Counted from the stretch's first letter, positions 1-10,025 are shown. The stretch: DNA of 64,000 nt from Cyanobium usitatum str. Tous (GCF_963920485.1 NZ_OY986431.1:1984001-2048000), one strand, 5' to 3'. The notes: generated by a model not told the origin, from the sequence alone. Numbers and translations are program-made.

Positions 1-369
1 TTTGGTCCCAAGCCCCGCAGCTACACCGTGGCGATGAACCGCAAGGAGCGTCGCCTGGCCCTGCGCACCGCCCTGATGAGTCGCATCGACGACATCACCG
101 TGGTCAAGGGCTTTGGCGTTGGGCTCGATACCCCCAAAACCAAGGAAATCACCGCCGGCCTGGGCCGGCTTGGTATCGAAGCCGGCACCAAGGTGCTGGT
201 GGTGCTCGACGGAGCCTCCGAGGCCGTGCGCCGCTCGGTGCGCAACCTCGAGAAGGTCAAGCTGATCGCTGCGGATCAGCTCAACGTGTTTGATTTGCTC
301 CACGCCAACAAGTTGGTGGTGAGCGAGGAAGCACTCGCGAAGATTCAGGAGGTCTACGGCGATGGCTGA
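1..369 (+). CDS. rplD: 50S ribosomal protein L4 (C-terminal part)
   Basis: The frame is open from the first base, so the gene is cut at the window edge and only the last 122 residues are present. Residues begin FGPKPRSYT, followed by the conserved C-terminal domain with LVVLDG and the [19 protein letters not shown] segment typical of L4. L4 binds domain I of 23S rRNA early in large-subunit assembly and lines the exit tunnel. It is the first gene of the visible S10-type cluster; rplC should lie just upstream. Its stop overlaps the rplW start by 8 bases, which suggests translational coupling. Confidence 0.96.
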   Translation, partial: FGPKPRSYTVAMNRKERRLALRTALMSRIDDITVVKGFGVGLDTPKTKEITAGLGRLGIEAGTKVLVVLDGASEAVRRSVRNLEKVKLIAADQLNVFDLLHANKLVVSEEALAKIQEVYGDG

Positions 370-664
370 ACGTTTTTCGAGCCGGCTTGCGGATGTGATC
401 CGTCGGCCGCTGATCACCGAGAAGGCCACCCGGGCCCTCGAGCAGAACCAGTACACCTTTGAGGTGGACCCTCGGGCTGCAAAACCCGACATCAAGGCTG
501 CCGTTGAACAGCTGTTCGACGTCAAAGTCATCGGCATCAGCACCATGAATCCCCCTCGCCGCTCCAGGCGGGTGGGCCGCTTCGCCGGCAAACGTGCCCA
601 AGTGAAGAAAGCAGTGGTGCGCCTCGCCGAAGGCAATGCCATCCAGCTGTTCCCTGAGTCCTGA
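362..664 (+). CDS. rplW: 50S ribosomal protein L23
   Basis: This 100-residue protein has the L23 pattern: an N-terminal [10 protein letters not shown] segment, a central [19 protein letters not shown] helix region and the basic loop before [11 protein letters not shown]23 sits at the polypeptide exit site of the large subunit and is the docking point for trigger factor and SRP. The length is normal for the bacterial family. It overlaps the end of rplD and is followed 15 bases later by rplB, so it is clearly part of the same operon. Confidence 0.97.
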   Translation: MAERFSSRLADVIRRPLITEKATRALEQNQYTFEVDPRAAKPDIKAAVEQLFDVKVIGISTMNPPRRSRRVGRFAGKRAQVKKAVVRLAEGNAIQLFPES

Positions 665-679
665 GGGGTCTGAAAAGTA

Positions 680-1543
680 ATGGCTATCCGTAAATACCGA
701 CCCATCACCCCCGGCACCCGTACTCGTGTCGCCAGTGACTTCTCCGAAGTAACTGGCCGCGAACGGGAGCGAGGCTTGGTGGTCGCCAAACACCGCCGCA
801 AAGGCCGCAACAACCGTGGCGTGATCACCTGCCGCCACCGCGGCGGTGGTCACAAGCGCCTCTACCGCATCGTCGACTTCCGCCGCGACAAGCTCGGAGT
901 CGTCGCCAAAGTGGCGGCCATTCACTACGACCCGCACCGCAACGCCCGCCTGGCTCTGCTCTTCTACGTCGATGGCGAGAAGCGCTACATCCTGGCTCCG
1001 GCTGGCATTGAGATCGGCCAACAGGTGATCTCCGGACCCGAGTCGCCGATTGAGACGGGCAATGCCCTGCCTCTATCTGCCATTCCCCTCGGCTCCAGCG
1101 TCCACAACGTTGAGCTCTATGCCGGGCGGGGCGGCCAGATGGTCCGCACCGCTGGTGCCAGTGCCCAGGTGGTTGCAAAAGAGGGCGACTACGTAGCCCT
1201 CAAGCTGCCTTCCACCGAGGTGCGCCTGGTGCGCCGCGAGTGCTACGCCACCCTTGGTGAAGTTGGCAACTCCGAAGTGCGCAACACCAGCTTGGGCAAG
1301 GCTGGTCGCAAGCGCTGGCTTGGTCGCCGGCCTGAAGTACGCGGCTCGGTGATGAACCCCTGCGACCACCCTCACGGTGGTGGTGAGGGCCGCGCCCCGA
1401 TCGGCCGCGCCGGTCCGGTCACCCCCTGGGGCAAGCCAGCCCTTGGCTACAAAACCCGTAAGCGGAACAAACCCAGCAATCGGTTTGTGCTCCGGAAACG
1501 TCGCCGTACCTCCAAACGGAGCCGTGGCGGACGCGATTCCTGA
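680..1543 (+). CDS. rplB: 50S ribosomal protein L2
   Basis: This is a full-length L2 of 287 residues. It shows the N-terminal [12 protein letters not shown] start, the OB/SH3 core, and near residue 230 the highly conserved [18 protein letters not shown] segment whose histidine lies near the peptidyl-transferase region. The C-terminus is strongly basic. L2 binds 23S rRNA and is needed for subunit association. It lies between rplW and rpsS in the usual order. Confidence 0.98.
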   Translation: MAIRKYRPITPGTRTRVASDFSEVTGRERERGLVVAKHRRKGRNNRGVITCRHRGGGHKRLYRIVDFRRDKLGVVAKVAAIHYDPHRNARLALLFYVDGEKRYILAPAGIEIGQQVISGPESPIETGNALPLSAIPLGSSVHNVELYAGRGGQMVRTAGASAQVVAKEGDYVALKLPSTEVRLVRRECYATLGEVGNSEVRNTSLGKAGRKRWLGRRPEVRGSVMNPCDHPHGGGEGRAPIGRAGPVTPWGKPALGYKTRKRNKPSNRFVLRKRRRTSKRSRGGRDS

Positions 1544-1578
1544 TGATCAACACCGCTTTGCTGTTCGCTTAATCAACC

Positions 1579-1854
1579 ATGGGACGTTCGCTCAAAAAAG
1601 GACCGTTTGTTGCCGACAGCCTGCTTCGCAAGGTTGAAAAGCAAAACGGCGCAGATGACAAGTCCGTGATCAAAACCTGGTCACGCGCTTCCACCATCCT
1701 GCCGATGATGATCGGCCACACCATTGCTGTTCACAACGGCAAATCCCATGTTCCCGTCTACGTGACGGAACAGATGGTGGGCCACAAACTCGGGGAATTT
1801 GCCCCCACCCGCACCTTCCGGGGCCACATCAAGGATAAGAAAGGAGGCCGCTGA
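1579..1854 (+). CDS. rpsS: 30S ribosomal protein S19
   Basis: S19, 91 residues, begins [16 protein letters not shown] and contains the conserved [25 protein letters not shown] core and a C-terminal [10 protein letters not shown] stretch. It binds the 3' major domain of 16S rRNA in the head of the small subunit, with S13. The start is fixed by homology; a 35-base spacer separates it from rplB. A good ribosome-binding site (AAGGAGG, 1841-1847) for the next gene lies inside its last codons. Confidence 0.97.
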   Translation: MGRSLKKGPFVADSLLRKVEKQNGADDKSVIKTWSRASTILPMMIGHTIAVHNGKSHVPVYVTEQMVGHKLGEFAPTRTFRGHIKDKKGGR

Positions 1855-1858
1855 CGCT

Positions 1859-2212
1859 ATGGCAAACACACCTTCCAACCAGGCTCTCGCCCACGGCCGC
1901 TTCATCCGCGGTTCCGTATCCAAGGTGCGAAGAGTTCTCGACCAGATCCGTGGCCGCAGCTATCGCGAGGCCCTGATCATGCTCGAGTTCATGCCTTACC
2001 GCTCCACCGGCCCCATCACCAAGGTGTTGCGCTCGGCTGTTGCTAACGCCGAGAACAATCTCGGCCTGGACCCCTCGACCTTGGTGATCGCTTCAGCGAT
2101 CGCCGACATGGGTCCCTGCCTGAAGCGCTTCCGCCCCCGCGCCCAGGGTCGTGCCTTCGCGATCAAAAAGCAAACCTGCCACATCAGCATTGCTGTGGCT
2201 CCTTCCACCTAA
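1859..2212 (+). CDS. rplV: 50S ribosomal protein L22
   Basis: L22, 117 residues. The frame is open further upstream, but the start is placed at the ATG at 1859 because the protein there begins [19 protein letters not shown], and AAGGAGG at 1841-1847 is correctly spaced. Conserved segments are [20 protein letters not shown] and the C-terminal beta-hairpin region [11 protein letters not shown] that reaches the exit tunnel. L22 binds several 23S rRNA domains and its hairpin is the site of macrolide-resistance changes. It is 4 bases from rpsS. Confidence 0.96.
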   Translation: MANTPSNQALAHGRFIRGSVSKVRRVLDQIRGRSYREALIMLEFMPYRSTGPITKVLRSAVANAENNLGLDPSTLVIASAIADMGPCLKRFRPRAQGRAFAIKKQTCHISIAVAPST

Positions 2213-2231
2213 CCCCCGAGGACACCGAAAG

Positions 2232-2960
2232 ATGGGACACAAGATCCATCCAACCGGCCTGCGCCTGGGGATTACCCAGGAACACCGCTCGCGTTGGTAC
2301 GCCCCCAGTAAGACCTATCCAATCCTGCTTCAGGAAGACGACCGCATTCGCAAGTTCATCCACAAGAAGTACGGCGCCGCAGGCATCAGCGATGTGCTGA
2401 TTGCCCGCAAGGCCGATCAACTGGAAGTTGAACTCAAGACCGCTCGTCCCGGCGTGCTTGTTGGCCGTCAGGGCAGCGGCATTGAAGAGCTGCGCACCGG
2501 TATTCAGAAAACCCTCGGCGATGCCAACCGTCAGGTGCGCATCAACGTGGTGGAGGTCGAGCGGGTCGATGCCGACTCGTTCCTGCTGGCCGAGTACATC
2601 GCTCAGCAACTGGAGAAGCGCGTTGCCTTCCGCCGCGTCATCCGCATGGCCGTGCAACGGGCCCAGCGGGCTGGAGTGCTCGGCCTGAAAATCATGGTGG
2701 CCGGCCGCCTCAACGGCGCCGAGATCGCCCGGACCGAATGGACCCGGGAAGGTCGAGTGCCCCTACACACCCTGCGTGCCGACATCGACTACGCAACCAA
2801 GCTGGCCAGCACCACCTACGGAGTGCTGGGAATCAAGGTGTGGATTTTCAAAGGCGAGGTGCTACCTGGCCAGAAAGAGCAGCTGCCCGTGGGTGCTGCG
2901 CCCCGCCGCCGGACCAGCCGGCAGCCGCAACAGTTTGAAGACCGCTCTAACAAAGAGTGA
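2232..2960 (+). CDS. rpsC: 30S ribosomal protein S3
   Basis: S3, 242 residues, placed at the ATG at 2232 ([16 protein letters not shown]). An in-frame extension back to 2151 lies inside rplV and is rejected. A type-2 KH domain with the GxxG-like [14 protein letters not shown] loop lies near residues 70-90, followed by the S3 C-terminal domain ([21 protein letters not shown]). S3 lines the mRNA entry channel. The C-terminal tail is Arg/Gln rich. Confidence 0.97.
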   Translation: MGHKIHPTGLRLGITQEHRSRWYAPSKTYPILLQEDDRIRKFIHKKYGAAGISDVLIARKADQLEVELKTARPGVLVGRQGSGIEELRTGIQKTLGDANRQVRINVVEVERVDADSFLLAEYIAQQLEKRVAFRRVIRMAVQRAQRAGVLGLKIMVAGRLNGAEIARTEWTREGRVPLHTLRADIDYATKLASTTYGVLGIKVWIFKGEVLPGQKEQLPVGAAPRRRTSRQPQQFEDRSNKE

Positions 2961-2976
2961 TCCGGAGCCCTGAACC

Positions 2977-3420
2977 ATGCTGAGTCCAAGACGCGTCAAA
3001 TTCCGCAAACAACAGCGAGGCCGCATGCGCGGTGTCGCTACCCGGGGCAACACGATTGCCTTCGGGGAGTTTGCACTGCAGGCCCAGGAATGTGGCTGGA
3101 TCACCTCCCGCCAGATTGAAGCCAGCCGCCGAGCCATGACCCGCCACGTCAAACGCGGCGGCAAGATCTGGATCCGGATCTTCCCTGACAAACCAGTCAC
3201 CATGCGCGCCGCCGAAACCCGTATGGGTTCCGGTAAGGGCAACCCGGAATTCTGGGTGGCCGTTATCAAACCGGGGCGCATTCTGTTTGAGATGGGTGGT
3301 GCTGAAATCACCCCCGAGATCGCCAAGGAAGCCATGCGCCTGGCGCAGTTCAAGCTTCCTCTCAAGACCAAATTCCTGAGCCTGGCGGATCAGGAAACTG
3401 CAGCCCCAGTGGAGGCCTGA
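2977..3420 (+). CDS. rplP: 50S ribosomal protein L16
   Basis: L16, 147 residues, with the family opening [19 protein letters not shown] and the central segment [20 protein letters not shown]. This segment includes the region that contacts the A-site tRNA and, in some bacteria, carries the hydroxylated arginine. The ending KTKFLSL followed by a short acidic tail is typical. The order rpsC-rplP-rpmC is the canonical S10 order, and rpmC starts 3 bases after the stop. Confidence 0.97.
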   Translation: MLSPRRVKFRKQQRGRMRGVATRGNTIAFGEFALQAQECGWITSRQIEASRRAMTRHVKRGGKIWIRIFPDKPVTMRAAETRMGSGKGNPEFWVAVIKPGRILFEMGGAEITPEIAKEAMRLAQFKLPLKTKFLSLADQETAAPVEA

Positions 3421-3423
3421 CCG

Positions 3424-3648
3424 ATGGCAAAACCAAACATCGCCGATGCGCGCAAGCTCACCGGTGAACAGATCAACGAACAGGTCAACGCCACCCGGCG
3501 TGAACTGTTTGAGTTGCGCTTCCAGCAAGCCACCCGCCGGCTGGAAAATACTCACCGCTTCAAGGAGGCTCGCATCAAGCTGGCCCACCTGATGACGGTG
3601 CAGCAGGAGCAGCAACGCTCCGCCGCCACGGCTGCTTCAGCCTCCTGA
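3424..3648 (+). CDS. rpmC: 50S ribosomal protein L29
   Basis: L29 is a 74-residue, mostly helical protein. It contains [20 protein letters not shown] and the family signature [21 protein letters not shown]29 lies next to L23 at the polypeptide exit. It starts only 3 bases after the rplP stop. The C-terminus carries a short Gln/Ala/Ser-rich tail of low complexity. Confidence 0.95.
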   Translation: MAKPNIADARKLTGEQINEQVNATRRELFELRFQQATRRLENTHRFKEARIKLAHLMTVQQEQQRSAATAASAS

Positions 3649-3664
3649 TACCCCCTCGATCCCC

Positions 3665-3916
3665 ATGGCACTCAAGGAAAGGGTCGGCACCGTCGTCAGC
3701 GACAAGATGGACAAAACGGTGGTGGTGGCGGTGGAAAACCGCTTCCCCCATCCCATCTATCAAAAGACGGTCAGCCGCACCACCCGATACAAAGCCCACG
3801 ATGAAGCGAACAGCTGCAAAGTGGGTGACCGGGTTCGCATCACCGAGACCCGCCCGCTCAGTCGCACCAAGCGCTGGACCGTGGCCGAAGTTCTCACCAA
3901 CAGCACCGCCGGTTGA
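3665..3916 (+). CDS. rpsQ: 30S ribosomal protein S17
   Basis: S17, 83 residues: [20 protein letters not shown] at the start, then the OB-fold core with [19 protein letters not shown] and the signature [20 protein letters not shown]17 is a primary binder of 16S rRNA helix 11. It follows rpmC after 16 bases and precedes rplN. Confidence 0.97.
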   Translation: MALKERVGTVVSDKMDKTVVVAVENRFPHPIYQKTVSRTTRYKAHDEANSCKVGDRVRITETRPLSRTKRWTVAEVLTNSTAG

Positions 3917-3929
3917 GGAGAACTCCTAA

Positions 3930-4295
3930 ATGATCCAACAAGAAACCTATTTAAACGTCGCTGATAACAGCGGCGCCAAGCGCATCCAATGCATCCGGGT
4001 GCTCGGCACCAACCGTCGCTACGCCCACGTGGGCGACGTGATCGTGGCAGCCGTCAAGGATGCCATGCCCAACATGGGTGTCAAAAAATCGGATGTGGTC
4101 AAGGCCGTAGTGGTGCGCACCAAAGCCACCCTGCGCCGTGACACCGGCAATTCAATCCGGTTTGACGACAACGCAGCCGTGATCTTGGGTAACGACAACA
4201 ACCCCAAGGGAACCCGAGTCTTCGGCCCGGTTGCCCGTGAACTGCGCGAGCGCAACTTCACCAAGATCGTTTCCCTCGCTCCGGAGGTCATCTGA
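3930..4295 (+). CDS. rplN: 50S ribosomal protein L14
   Basis: L14, 121 residues, beginning [20 protein letters not shown], with the conserved [17 protein letters not shown] region. It forms part of the inter-subunit bridge B8 and is the site where the silencing factor RsfS binds. A plausible ribosome-binding site, GAGGAG (3915-3920), precedes the ATG. In the usual order it opens the spc part of the cluster. Confidence 0.98.
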   Translation: MIQQETYLNVADNSGAKRIQCIRVLGTNRRYAHVGDVIVAAVKDAMPNMGVKKSDVVKAVVVRTKATLRRDTGNSIRFDDNAAVILGNDNNPKGTRVFGPVARELRERNFTKIVSLAPEVI

Positions 4296-4296
4296 A

Positions 4297-4653
4297 ATGG
4301 CGACCGCAACTCCCAAGGCAAAACCCGCTGAGCGCATCAAGATGCGCCTCAAAAAGGGTGACACCGTCCAGCTGATCTCCGGCAAGGACAAGGGCAAAAC
4401 CGGAGAGGTGCTACGCACCCTTCCCTATGAAAATCGTGTCGTAGTGCAGGGAATCAACCTGCGCACCCGCCACGTCAAGCCCACCCAGGAAGGCGAGAGT
4501 GGCCGCATCGTCACCGAGGAAGCCTCTGTGCATGCCTCGAATGTGATGCTCTACTCCAGCTCAAAACAGGTGGCAAGCCGCGTCGAAATCGTGGTGGAGA
4601 AAGACGGCACTAAAAAGCGTCGCCTCAAGAAGACAGGAGAAATCCTCGATTGA
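4297..4653 (+). CDS. rplX: 50S ribosomal protein L24
   Basis: L24, 118 residues. The start is set at the ATG at 4297, one base after the rplN stop; upstream in-frame codons lie inside rplN. The KOW motif is clear in [20 protein letters not shown] near residues 20-40, followed by [16 protein letters not shown]24 is an assembly initiator that binds the 5' end of 23S rRNA. An atypical 107-base spacer separates it from rplE, where E. coli has only a short gap. Confidence 0.96.
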   Translation: MATATPKAKPAERIKMRLKKGDTVQLISGKDKGKTGEVLRTLPYENRVVVQGINLRTRHVKPTQEGESGRIVTEEASVHASNVMLYSSSKQVASRVEIVVEKDGTKKRRLKKTGEILD

Positions 4654-4760
4654 GCTCCAGAAGCGTGCCTCGCGATCACTCGCCCAGGCCCCGCCAACTT
4701 CAACTCCAGTCCCTGTCAGCCTTCTGACCCAGACCAGAAGCGCACCCTCCTCTCCCCGTC

Positions 4761-5300
4761 ATGTCACTGAAAAAGCGCTACCGGGAGTCGATTCAGCCCA
4801 AACTCCTCAAGGACCTGAATCTCTCCAATATTCACGAAGTTCCCAAGGTGGTGAAAGTCACCATCAACAGGGGCCTCGGTGAAGCCGCCCAGAATGCCAA
4901 AGCCCTCGAGGCCTCAATCACCGAACTGGCCACAATCACTGGCCAAAAAGTGGTGGTGACTCGAGCCAAAAAGGCAATCGCCGGCTTCAAAATTCGCCAG
5001 GGGATGCCAATCGGTGTCGCCGTCACCCTGCGTGGTGAGCGGATGTATGCCTTCCTGGAGCGCCTGATCAATCTTGCTCTGCCCCGCATCCGCGACTTCC
5101 GCGGTGTGAGCCCCAAGAGCTTTGACGGCCGGGGGAATTACACCCTGGGGATCCGCGAACAAATCATTTTCCCTGAGATCTCCTTCGACAAAATCGATGC
5201 GATCCGGGGGATGGACGTCACGATTGTGACCAACGCCCGTAACGACGAAGAGGGCAGGGCCCTCCTCCGCGAGATGGGAATGCCGTTCCGCAGCAACTGA
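4761..5300 (+). CDS. rplE: 50S ribosomal protein L5
   Basis: L5, 179 residues, with [19 protein letters not shown] at the start, the [20 protein letters not shown] segment and [20 protein letters not shown]. It binds 5S rRNA and contacts the P-site tRNA. No Shine-Dalgarno is seen; the leader CTCTCCCCGTC is pyrimidine rich. rpsN, which follows rplE in many bacteria, is absent here; rpsH follows directly. Confidence 0.97.
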   Translation: MSLKKRYRESIQPKLLKDLNLSNIHEVPKVVKVTINRGLGEAAQNAKALEASITELATITGQKVVVTRAKKAIAGFKIRQGMPIGVAVTLRGERMYAFLERLINLALPRIRDFRGVSPKSFDGRGNYTLGIREQIIFPEISFDKIDAIRGMDVTIVTNARNDEEGRALLREMGMPFRSN

Positions 5301-5319
5301 GCCCTCTTCGGACCCGACC

Positions 5320-5721
5320 ATGGCCAATCACGACCCAATTTCAGACATGCTCACCCGCATTCGCAATGCGAGTGAGAAGCGCCACGAGACCACCAAGATT
5401 CCTGCATCCCGACTGGTGCGTAACGTCGCCAATGTGCTGCAGCAGGAAGGCTTCATTGCCGCAATCACCGAAGAAGGTGAAGGCGTCATGAAGCACTTGG
5501 TGCTTGAGCTCAAGTACAGCGGCAAGCATCGCCAGCCCACGATTCGCTCTGTCCAGCGAGTCAGCAAGCCAGGCCTGCGCATTTACAAGAACAACCGCCA
5601 GCTGCCCAAAGTTTTGGGCGGCCTGGGAGTTGCCATCATCTCTACGTCGAAAGGGGTGATGAGCGACCGCGATGCCCGTAAGCAGGGCGTCGGTGGCGAA
5701 GTGCTTTGCTACGTCTACTGA
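5320..5721 (+). CDS. rpsH: 30S ribosomal protein S8
   Basis: S8, 133 residues, starting [20 protein letters not shown] and ending with the conserved [20 protein letters not shown] region and the terminal CYVY. S8 is a primary 16S rRNA binder in the central domain, and in E. coli it also represses the spc operon. It lies between rplE and rplF, with spacers of 19 and 17 bases. Confidence 0.97.
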   Translation: MANHDPISDMLTRIRNASEKRHETTKIPASRLVRNVANVLQQEGFIAAITEEGEGVMKHLVLELKYSGKHRQPTIRSVQRVSKPGLRIYKNNRQLPKVLGGLGVAIISTSKGVMSDRDARKQGVGGEVLCYVY

Positions 5722-5738
5722 ATCTGGGAGATTGATCC

Positions 5739-6278
5739 ATGTCTCGTATTGGTAAAGCGCCGATTCCCCTCCCCGACAAGGTGAGTGTCAGCCTTAATGG
5801 CTTGGCGGTCACCGTGAAGGGTCCTAAAGGCGAACTCAGCCGCACCCTGCCCGAAGGGGTGCAGATCTCCCAGGACGGCAACACCCTGGTGGTGAGCCCC
5901 AGCAGCGAAAACCGTCGCTCCCGCGAGCGCCACGGTCTCTGCCGCACGCTTGTCGCCAACATGGTGGAAGGCGTCAGCCAGGGATACACCCGCAAGCTGG
6001 AAATCATTGGCGTGGGCTACCGCGCCGCCGTCCAAGGCACAAAGCTTGTGGTCTCAGCTGGCTACAGCCACCAAGTGGAGATGGTGCCCCCCGAGGGCGT
6101 CACCTTCGCCGTAGAGGGAAACACCACCGTGTTTGTCTCCGGTGCCAACAAGGAATTGGTGGGCAACGAAGCTGCCAAGGTGCGTGCCATTCGTCCGCCT
6201 GAGCCTTACAAGGGCAAGGGCATCAAGTACGAGGGTGAGCGCATCCTGCGCAAGGCCGGTAAGACCGGTAAGAAATGA
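5739..6278 (+). CDS. rplF: 50S ribosomal protein L6
   Basis: L6, 179 residues, [19 protein letters not shown], with the two homologous L6 domains. The signature [20 protein letters not shown] near the C-terminus is intact. L6 sits near the sarcin-ricin loop and the factor-binding site. It follows rpsH by 17 bases and precedes rplR. Confidence 0.97.
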   Translation: MSRIGKAPIPLPDKVSVSLNGLAVTVKGPKGELSRTLPEGVQISQDGNTLVVSPSSENRRSRERHGLCRTLVANMVEGVSQGYTRKLEIIGVGYRAAVQGTKLVVSAGYSHQVEMVPPEGVTFAVEGNTTVFVSGANKELVGNEAAKVRAIRPPEPYKGKGIKYEGERILRKAGKTGKK

Positions 6279-6310
6279 GGTCTGCCTGAGCGTCGTTACC
6301 CTGTATCGCA

Positions 6311-6676
6311 ATGTCATCCATCTCCCGCAAACAGCAGACCCAGAAGCGTCACCGCCGCCTGCGTCGTCAGCTCACTGGCACGTCCTCCCGTCCCCGGTTG
6401 GCCGTGTTCCGCTCCAACAACCACATCTACGCCCAAGTCATCGACGACGACGCCCAGAACACCCTCTGTGCGGCTTCGACCCTCGACAAGGACCTGCGCA
6501 CCAACCTCGACGCCAGCTCTACCTGTGATGCCTCCGTGGCGGTAGGCGAGCTGGTAGCCAAACGGGCACTCGCCCAGGGCATCCAGCAGGTGGTCTTCGA
6601 TCGAGGCGGCAACCTGTACCACGGCCGGGTCAAGGCCCTGGCTGACGCCGCCCGGGAAGCGGGCCTTCAGTTCTGA
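6311..6676 (+). CDS. rplR: 50S ribosomal protein L18
   Basis: L18, 121 residues, with the basic N-terminus [20 protein letters not shown], then [20 protein letters not shown] and the C-terminal [20 protein letters not shown] signature. L18 carries 5S rRNA into the ribosome together with L5. It is followed 14 bases later by rpsE. Confidence 0.97.
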   Translation: MSSISRKQQTQKRHRRLRRQLTGTSSRPRLAVFRSNNHIYAQVIDDDAQNTLCAASTLDKDLRTNLDASSTCDASVAVGELVAKRALAQGIQQVVFDRGGNLYHGRVKALADAAREAGLQF

Positions 6677-6690
6677 TCCCTGCTCTCACC

Positions 6691-7344
6691 ATGACCGAAA
6701 CCAACGATCAAGTTCAGTCCAACGACATCCCGGCCGCGTCGGATGTACCTGCTGCTGCCGAAGGCCAGCAGGATCGCCGCGCTGGTCGGGCTGAAGGCCG
6801 AGGCGGCGATAGCCGTCGCGGTGGCGGCCGCGGGCGCGACAACCGTCGCGGCCAGGAGCGCGACTCCGAATGGCAGGAGCGGGTGGTGCAAATCCGCCGC
6901 GTCTCCAAGACCGTTAAAGGCGGCAAGAAGATGAGCTTCCGGGCCATCGTTGTCGTTGGCAACGAGAAGGGCCAAGTAGGTGTGGGCGTCGGCAAGGCCG
7001 GCGACGTGATCGGCGCAGTCCGCAAGGGCGTAGCCGATGGCAAGAAGCACCTGGTCAAGGTGCCCCTGACCCGTCACAGCTCCATCCCTACCCTCAGCAA
7101 CGGCCGCGACGGTGCCGCCAGCGTGCTGATCCGCCCGGCAGCGCCCGGAACCGGGGTGATTGCGGGCGGCTCGATCCGCACGGTGCTCGAACTGGCCGGC
7201 ATCAAAAATGTGCTGGCCAAGCGCCTCGGATCCAAGACCCCCCTCAACAACGCCCGCGCTGCGATGGAGGCTTTGGCCGGCCTTCGCACCCACAAGGAGA
7301 CCGCCAAGGAGCGGGGCATCTCCCTAGAGCAGATCTACTCCTAA
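6691..7344 (+). CDS. rpsE: 30S ribosomal protein S5
   Basis: S5, 217 residues. About the first 60 residues are a low-complexity extension rich in Arg, Gly, Asp and Gln that the E. coli protein lacks. The S5 double-stranded-RNA-binding domain then starts at [20 protein letters not shown] and the second domain includes [21 protein letters not shown]5 helps form the mRNA entry and decoding centre. rpmD, found after rpsE in many bacteria, is missing; rplO follows directly. Confidence 0.97.
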   Translation: MTETNDQVQSNDIPAASDVPAAAEGQQDRRAGRAEGRGGDSRRGGGRGRDNRRGQERDSEWQERVVQIRRVSKTVKGGKKMSFRAIVVVGNEKGQVGVGVGKAGDVIGAVRKGVADGKKHLVKVPLTRHSSIPTLSNGRDGAASVLIRPAAPGTGVIAGGSIRTVLELAGIKNVLAKRLGSKTPLNNARAAMEALAGLRTHKETAKERGISLEQIYS

Positions 7345-7353
7345 GGCCTCGCC

Positions 7354-7803
7354 ATGACGTTCAATCTCCAGTCCCTCAAACCCAACCCTGGCGCCCGGCG
7401 CCGCAAGCTCCGCAAGGGTCGCGGCATTGCTGCAGGCCAGGGAGCCAGCTGCGGTTTCGGCATGCGCGGCCAGAAGTCCCGCTCGGGTCGCCCGACCCGT
7501 CCTGGCTTCGAGGGTGGCCAAATGCCTCTCTACCGCCGCATCCCCAAGCTCAAGCACTTTGAGCTGGTCAACCAGAAGGAGTTCACGATCATCAACGTGG
7601 CCAAGCTCGCCGACTGCAAAGCCGGCAGCACTATCAGCCTCGATTCCCTGGTGAAGGAAGGTCTCGTGACCAGCCCCAAGCATCCCCTCAAGGTGCTTGG
7701 CAACGGTGAACTCTCCGTCAAGCTGACCGTGCAGGCCGCCGCATTTACTGCCAGCGCTCGCACCAAGATCGAAGCTGCCGGTGGCAGCTGCGAAGTCATC
7801 TGA
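7354..7803 (+). CDS. rplO: 50S ribosomal protein L15
   Basis: L15, 149 residues, with the Gly/Arg-rich N-terminal region ([40 protein letters not shown]) and the C-terminal globular domain ending in [10 protein letters not shown]. It is a late-assembly protein of the large subunit. It closes the rpl/rps run before secY; a likely terminator lies in the following 102-base spacer. Confidence 0.97.
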   Translation: MTFNLQSLKPNPGARRRKLRKGRGIAAGQGASCGFGMRGQKSRSGRPTRPGFEGGQMPLYRRIPKLKHFELVNQKEFTIINVAKLADCKAGSTISLDSLVKEGLVTSPKHPLKVLGNGELSVKLTVQAAAFTASARTKIEAAGGSCEVI

Positions 7804-7835
7804 TCGCCTTGCGGGCCTCCGCCCTAAGGTCTGAG

Positions 7836-7885
7836 CCGTCCAGTCGAGCCCCGGGCACGCCGCGGGTCTTGATGGGCGGTTTTTT
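7836..7885 (+). terminator. Probable terminator/attenuator between rplO and secY
   Basis: A 7-bp closing stem, CCGTCCA (7836-7842) with TGGGCGG (7873-7879, one G-U pair), encloses a GC-rich region that can form its own small hairpin. It is followed at once by six T residues (7880-7885). This resembles a branched rho-independent terminator, and a partial stop before secY is inferred from it. The large apical region makes it less certain than a simple hairpin. Confidence 0.45.
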
Positions 7886-7905
7886 CATGTCCATCACACG
7901 CCGCC

Positions 7906-9225
7906 ATGCTTGTTAGCCGGGGTCGCAACCCAAGTGCCGGGGAAATCCTCAGCCAACTGATCCAGTCGAAGGGGCTGCGCGACCGGGTGCTAACCACCCT
8001 CGGCCTGCTGCTGCTGGTCCGGCTGGGCATCTACATCCCGATGCCAGGCATCGACCGGGTGGCCTTTCAGCAGTTCCTCTCCCAGGGCGGTCAGCTGATC
8101 GGGTTCCTTGACATCTTCACCGGGGGCGGCCTATCCACCCTCGGCGTTTTTGCTCTGGGCATCCTGCCGTTTATCAACGCCTCGATCATCATTCAGCTGC
8201 TAACCGCAGCCCTGCCCCAACTGGAGGACCTCCAGAAGAATGAGGGCGAGGCAGGCCGGCGCAAGATCGCCCAGATCACCCGCTACGTGGCTCTGGGCTG
8301 GGGCATCCTGCAGAGCCTGGTCTTTGCCCTGATCCTGCGGCAATACGCCACAGAGGGCCTTTCGGAGCCCGTGTTTGTAATCCAGACGGCCCTCGCCCTG
8401 GTGACCGGCTCCATGGTGGTGATGTGGATCAGCGAGGTGATCACCGAGCGGGGCATCGGTCAAGGCGCGTCCCTGGTGATCTTCGTCAACATCGTGGCCA
8501 CCCTGCCCAAGGCCCTGGGATCAACGATCGAGCTGGCCCAGAGCGGGGACCGCAGCACAGTTGGCGGCATCGTCGTGCTGGTGCTGGTTTTCCTGCTGAC
8601 GATCGTGGGGATCATCTTTGTGCAGGAGGGCAACCGCCGCATCCCAATTGTGAGCGCCAAGCGCCAAGTGGGAGGCGCTGGGGTGCTTGCGGCACGGCAG
8701 AGCTACCTGCCGCTGAAGCTCAACGCCGGCGGCGTGATGCCAATCATTTTTGCCTCGGCCGTGGTGTTTCTGCCGCTCACCATTGCCAACCTCACCCGCA
8801 ACCCTTGGCTGATCAAGTTGGCGGGATACCTCAACCCCAACAGCAGCACTCCCTGGCTGTATGCGTTGGTGTTCTTCGGCCTGATCTGCGGCTTCGGCTT
8901 CTTCTACGCCTCACTCACCGTGAATCCGGTGGACATCGCCACCAATCTCAAGCGCAGCGGCGTGGCCATCCCCGGCGTGCGCCCCGGCTCAGCCACTGCC
9001 AACTACCTCAGCGGCGTGCAAAACCGGCTCACCCTGCTGGGTGGTGTGTTCCTCGGCGCCGTGGCGATCATTCCCTCGGCCGTGGAAGGCGCCACCCAGG
9101 TGCGCACCTTCCAGGGGCTGGGGGCCACCTCCCTGCTGATTCTGGTGGGCGTTGCGATCGACACAGCCAAACAGGTGCAGACCTACGTGATCTCCCAGCG
9201 CTACGAGGGCATGGTGCGCCAGTGA
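7906..9225 (+). CDS. secY: Preprotein translocase subunit SecY
   Basis: SecY, 439 residues, is the channel-forming subunit of the Sec translocon in the plasma and thylakoid membranes. Ten membrane segments can be followed through the sequence. Hallmarks include the N-terminal LIYIPMPGID-like IYIPMPGIDRVAF, the early loop GGLSTLGVFALGILPFINAS, and the cytoplasmic segments EGNRRIPIVSAKR and NPVDIATNLKRSGVAIPGVR. Length matches the family. The position in the spc cluster, followed by adk, is standard. Confidence 0.97.
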   Translation: MLVSRGRNPSAGEILSQLIQSKGLRDRVLTTLGLLLLVRLGIYIPMPGIDRVAFQQFLSQGGQLIGFLDIFTGGGLSTLGVFALGILPFINASIIIQLLTAALPQLEDLQKNEGEAGRRKIAQITRYVALGWGILQSLVFALILRQYATEGLSEPVFVIQTALALVTGSMVVMWISEVITERGIGQGASLVIFVNIVATLPKALGSTIELAQSGDRSTVGGIVVLVLVFLLTIVGIIFVQEGNRRIPIVSAKRQVGGAGVLAARQSYLPLKLNAGGVMPIIFASAVVFLPLTIANLTRNPWLIKLAGYLNPNSSTPWLYALVFFGLICGFGFFYASLTVNPVDIATNLKRSGVAIPGVRPGSATANYLSGVQNRLTLLGGVFLGAVAIIPSAVEGATQVRTFQGLGATSLLILVGVAIDTAKQVQTYVISQRYEGMVRQ

Positions 9226-9285
9226 CCACCTGCCCCTTGCTGCGGCCCTCGCAGCAACCCCTTCCTCCAACTCGCAAGTTCAGCG

Positions 9286-9846
9286 ATGAAGCAACGTCTC
9301 CTCTTCCTTGGCCCCCCAGGAGCTGGTAAGGGCACCCAAGCCCAGCAACTGGCCGCCGATCGCCAGCTGCTGCACCTCTCTACGGGAGACCTACTGAGGG
9401 CGGAGGTTGCTGCTGGCAGCGATCTCGGCAAGGAAGCCGAGGCCGTGATGGCCCGTGGTGAGCTGGTGAGCGATGCGCTGGTGTTGGCGATCGTGAGGGG
9501 CCGGCTGGAAGCACTGGCCGCCAGCGGCGGCGGCGGCTGGTTACTGGACGGCTTCCCCCGCAACCTCGTTCAAGCCGAGGCTCTGGGGCTGCTGCTCGAT
9601 GAGCTGCAGCAACCGATCGAGCTGGTGGTGCTGATGGAGCTCGACGACGCCGTCTTGATCCAAAGGCTCCTAAGCCGGGGGCGCTCTGACGACAACGAAA
9701 GCGTGATTCGCCACCGGCTGGAGGTCTACCGGGAACAGACCGCACCGCTGATTCACCATTATCAGCAGCTTGGCTTGCTGCAGGCCATTGAGGCCAATGG
9801 CAGCGTCGAGGCGATCGCCGAACGGATCGACGCCCTGCTCGGTTGA
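9286..9846 (+). CDS. adk: Adenylate kinase
   Basis: Adenylate kinase, 186 residues, interconverts AMP + ATP and 2 ADP. The P-loop is GPPGAGKGTQ (residues 8-17), the AMP-binding strand is LSTGDLLR, and WLLDGFPRN is the conserved DGFPR motif. The protein is the short type without an extended zinc LID: after LLSRGRSDDNESVIRHRLEVY the lid is reduced. It lies between secY and rpmJ; infA, common here elsewhere, is missing. Confidence 0.96.
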   Translation: MKQRLLFLGPPGAGKGTQAQQLAADRQLLHLSTGDLLRAEVAAGSDLGKEAEAVMARGELVSDALVLAIVRGRLEALAASGGGGWLLDGFPRNLVQAEALGLLLDELQQPIELVVLMELDDAVLIQRLLSRGRSDDNESVIRHRLEVYREQTAPLIHHYQQLGLLQAIEANGSVEAIAERIDALLG

Positions 9847-9911
9847 ATCACCAGAGGGTGTTGACCCGTGTGGTAGCTTGTCGGTTTGCAAATTAGGAGA
9901 GCACAACTCCC

Positions 9912-10025
9912 ATGAAGGTGCGTGCCTCGGTCAAGAGAATGTGCGACAAATGCCGGGTGATTCGTCGCCACGGCCGGGTGATGGTGATCTGCACCAACCC
10001 CAAGCACAAACAGCGCCAAGGCTGA
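9912..10025 (+). CDS. rpmJ: 50S ribosomal protein L36
   Basis: A 37-residue protein, [20 protein letters not shown] at the start, then [17 protein letters not shown]. The zinc-ribbon ligands C11, C14, C27 and H32 are all present, so this is the zinc-binding form of L36. A good Shine-Dalgarno, AGGAGAG, lies 9-15 bases upstream (9895-9901). It is the smallest ribosomal protein and completes the large subunit. It stands between adk and rpsM. Confidence 0.96.
   Translation: MKVRASVKRMCDKCRVIRRHGRVMVICTNPKHKQRQG

Noticed and set aside
8424-9329. 301-codon alternative frame within secY
   Set aside because: Same-strand shadow rich in Arg, Gln and Pro without membrane segments, while the secY frame has all family signatures.
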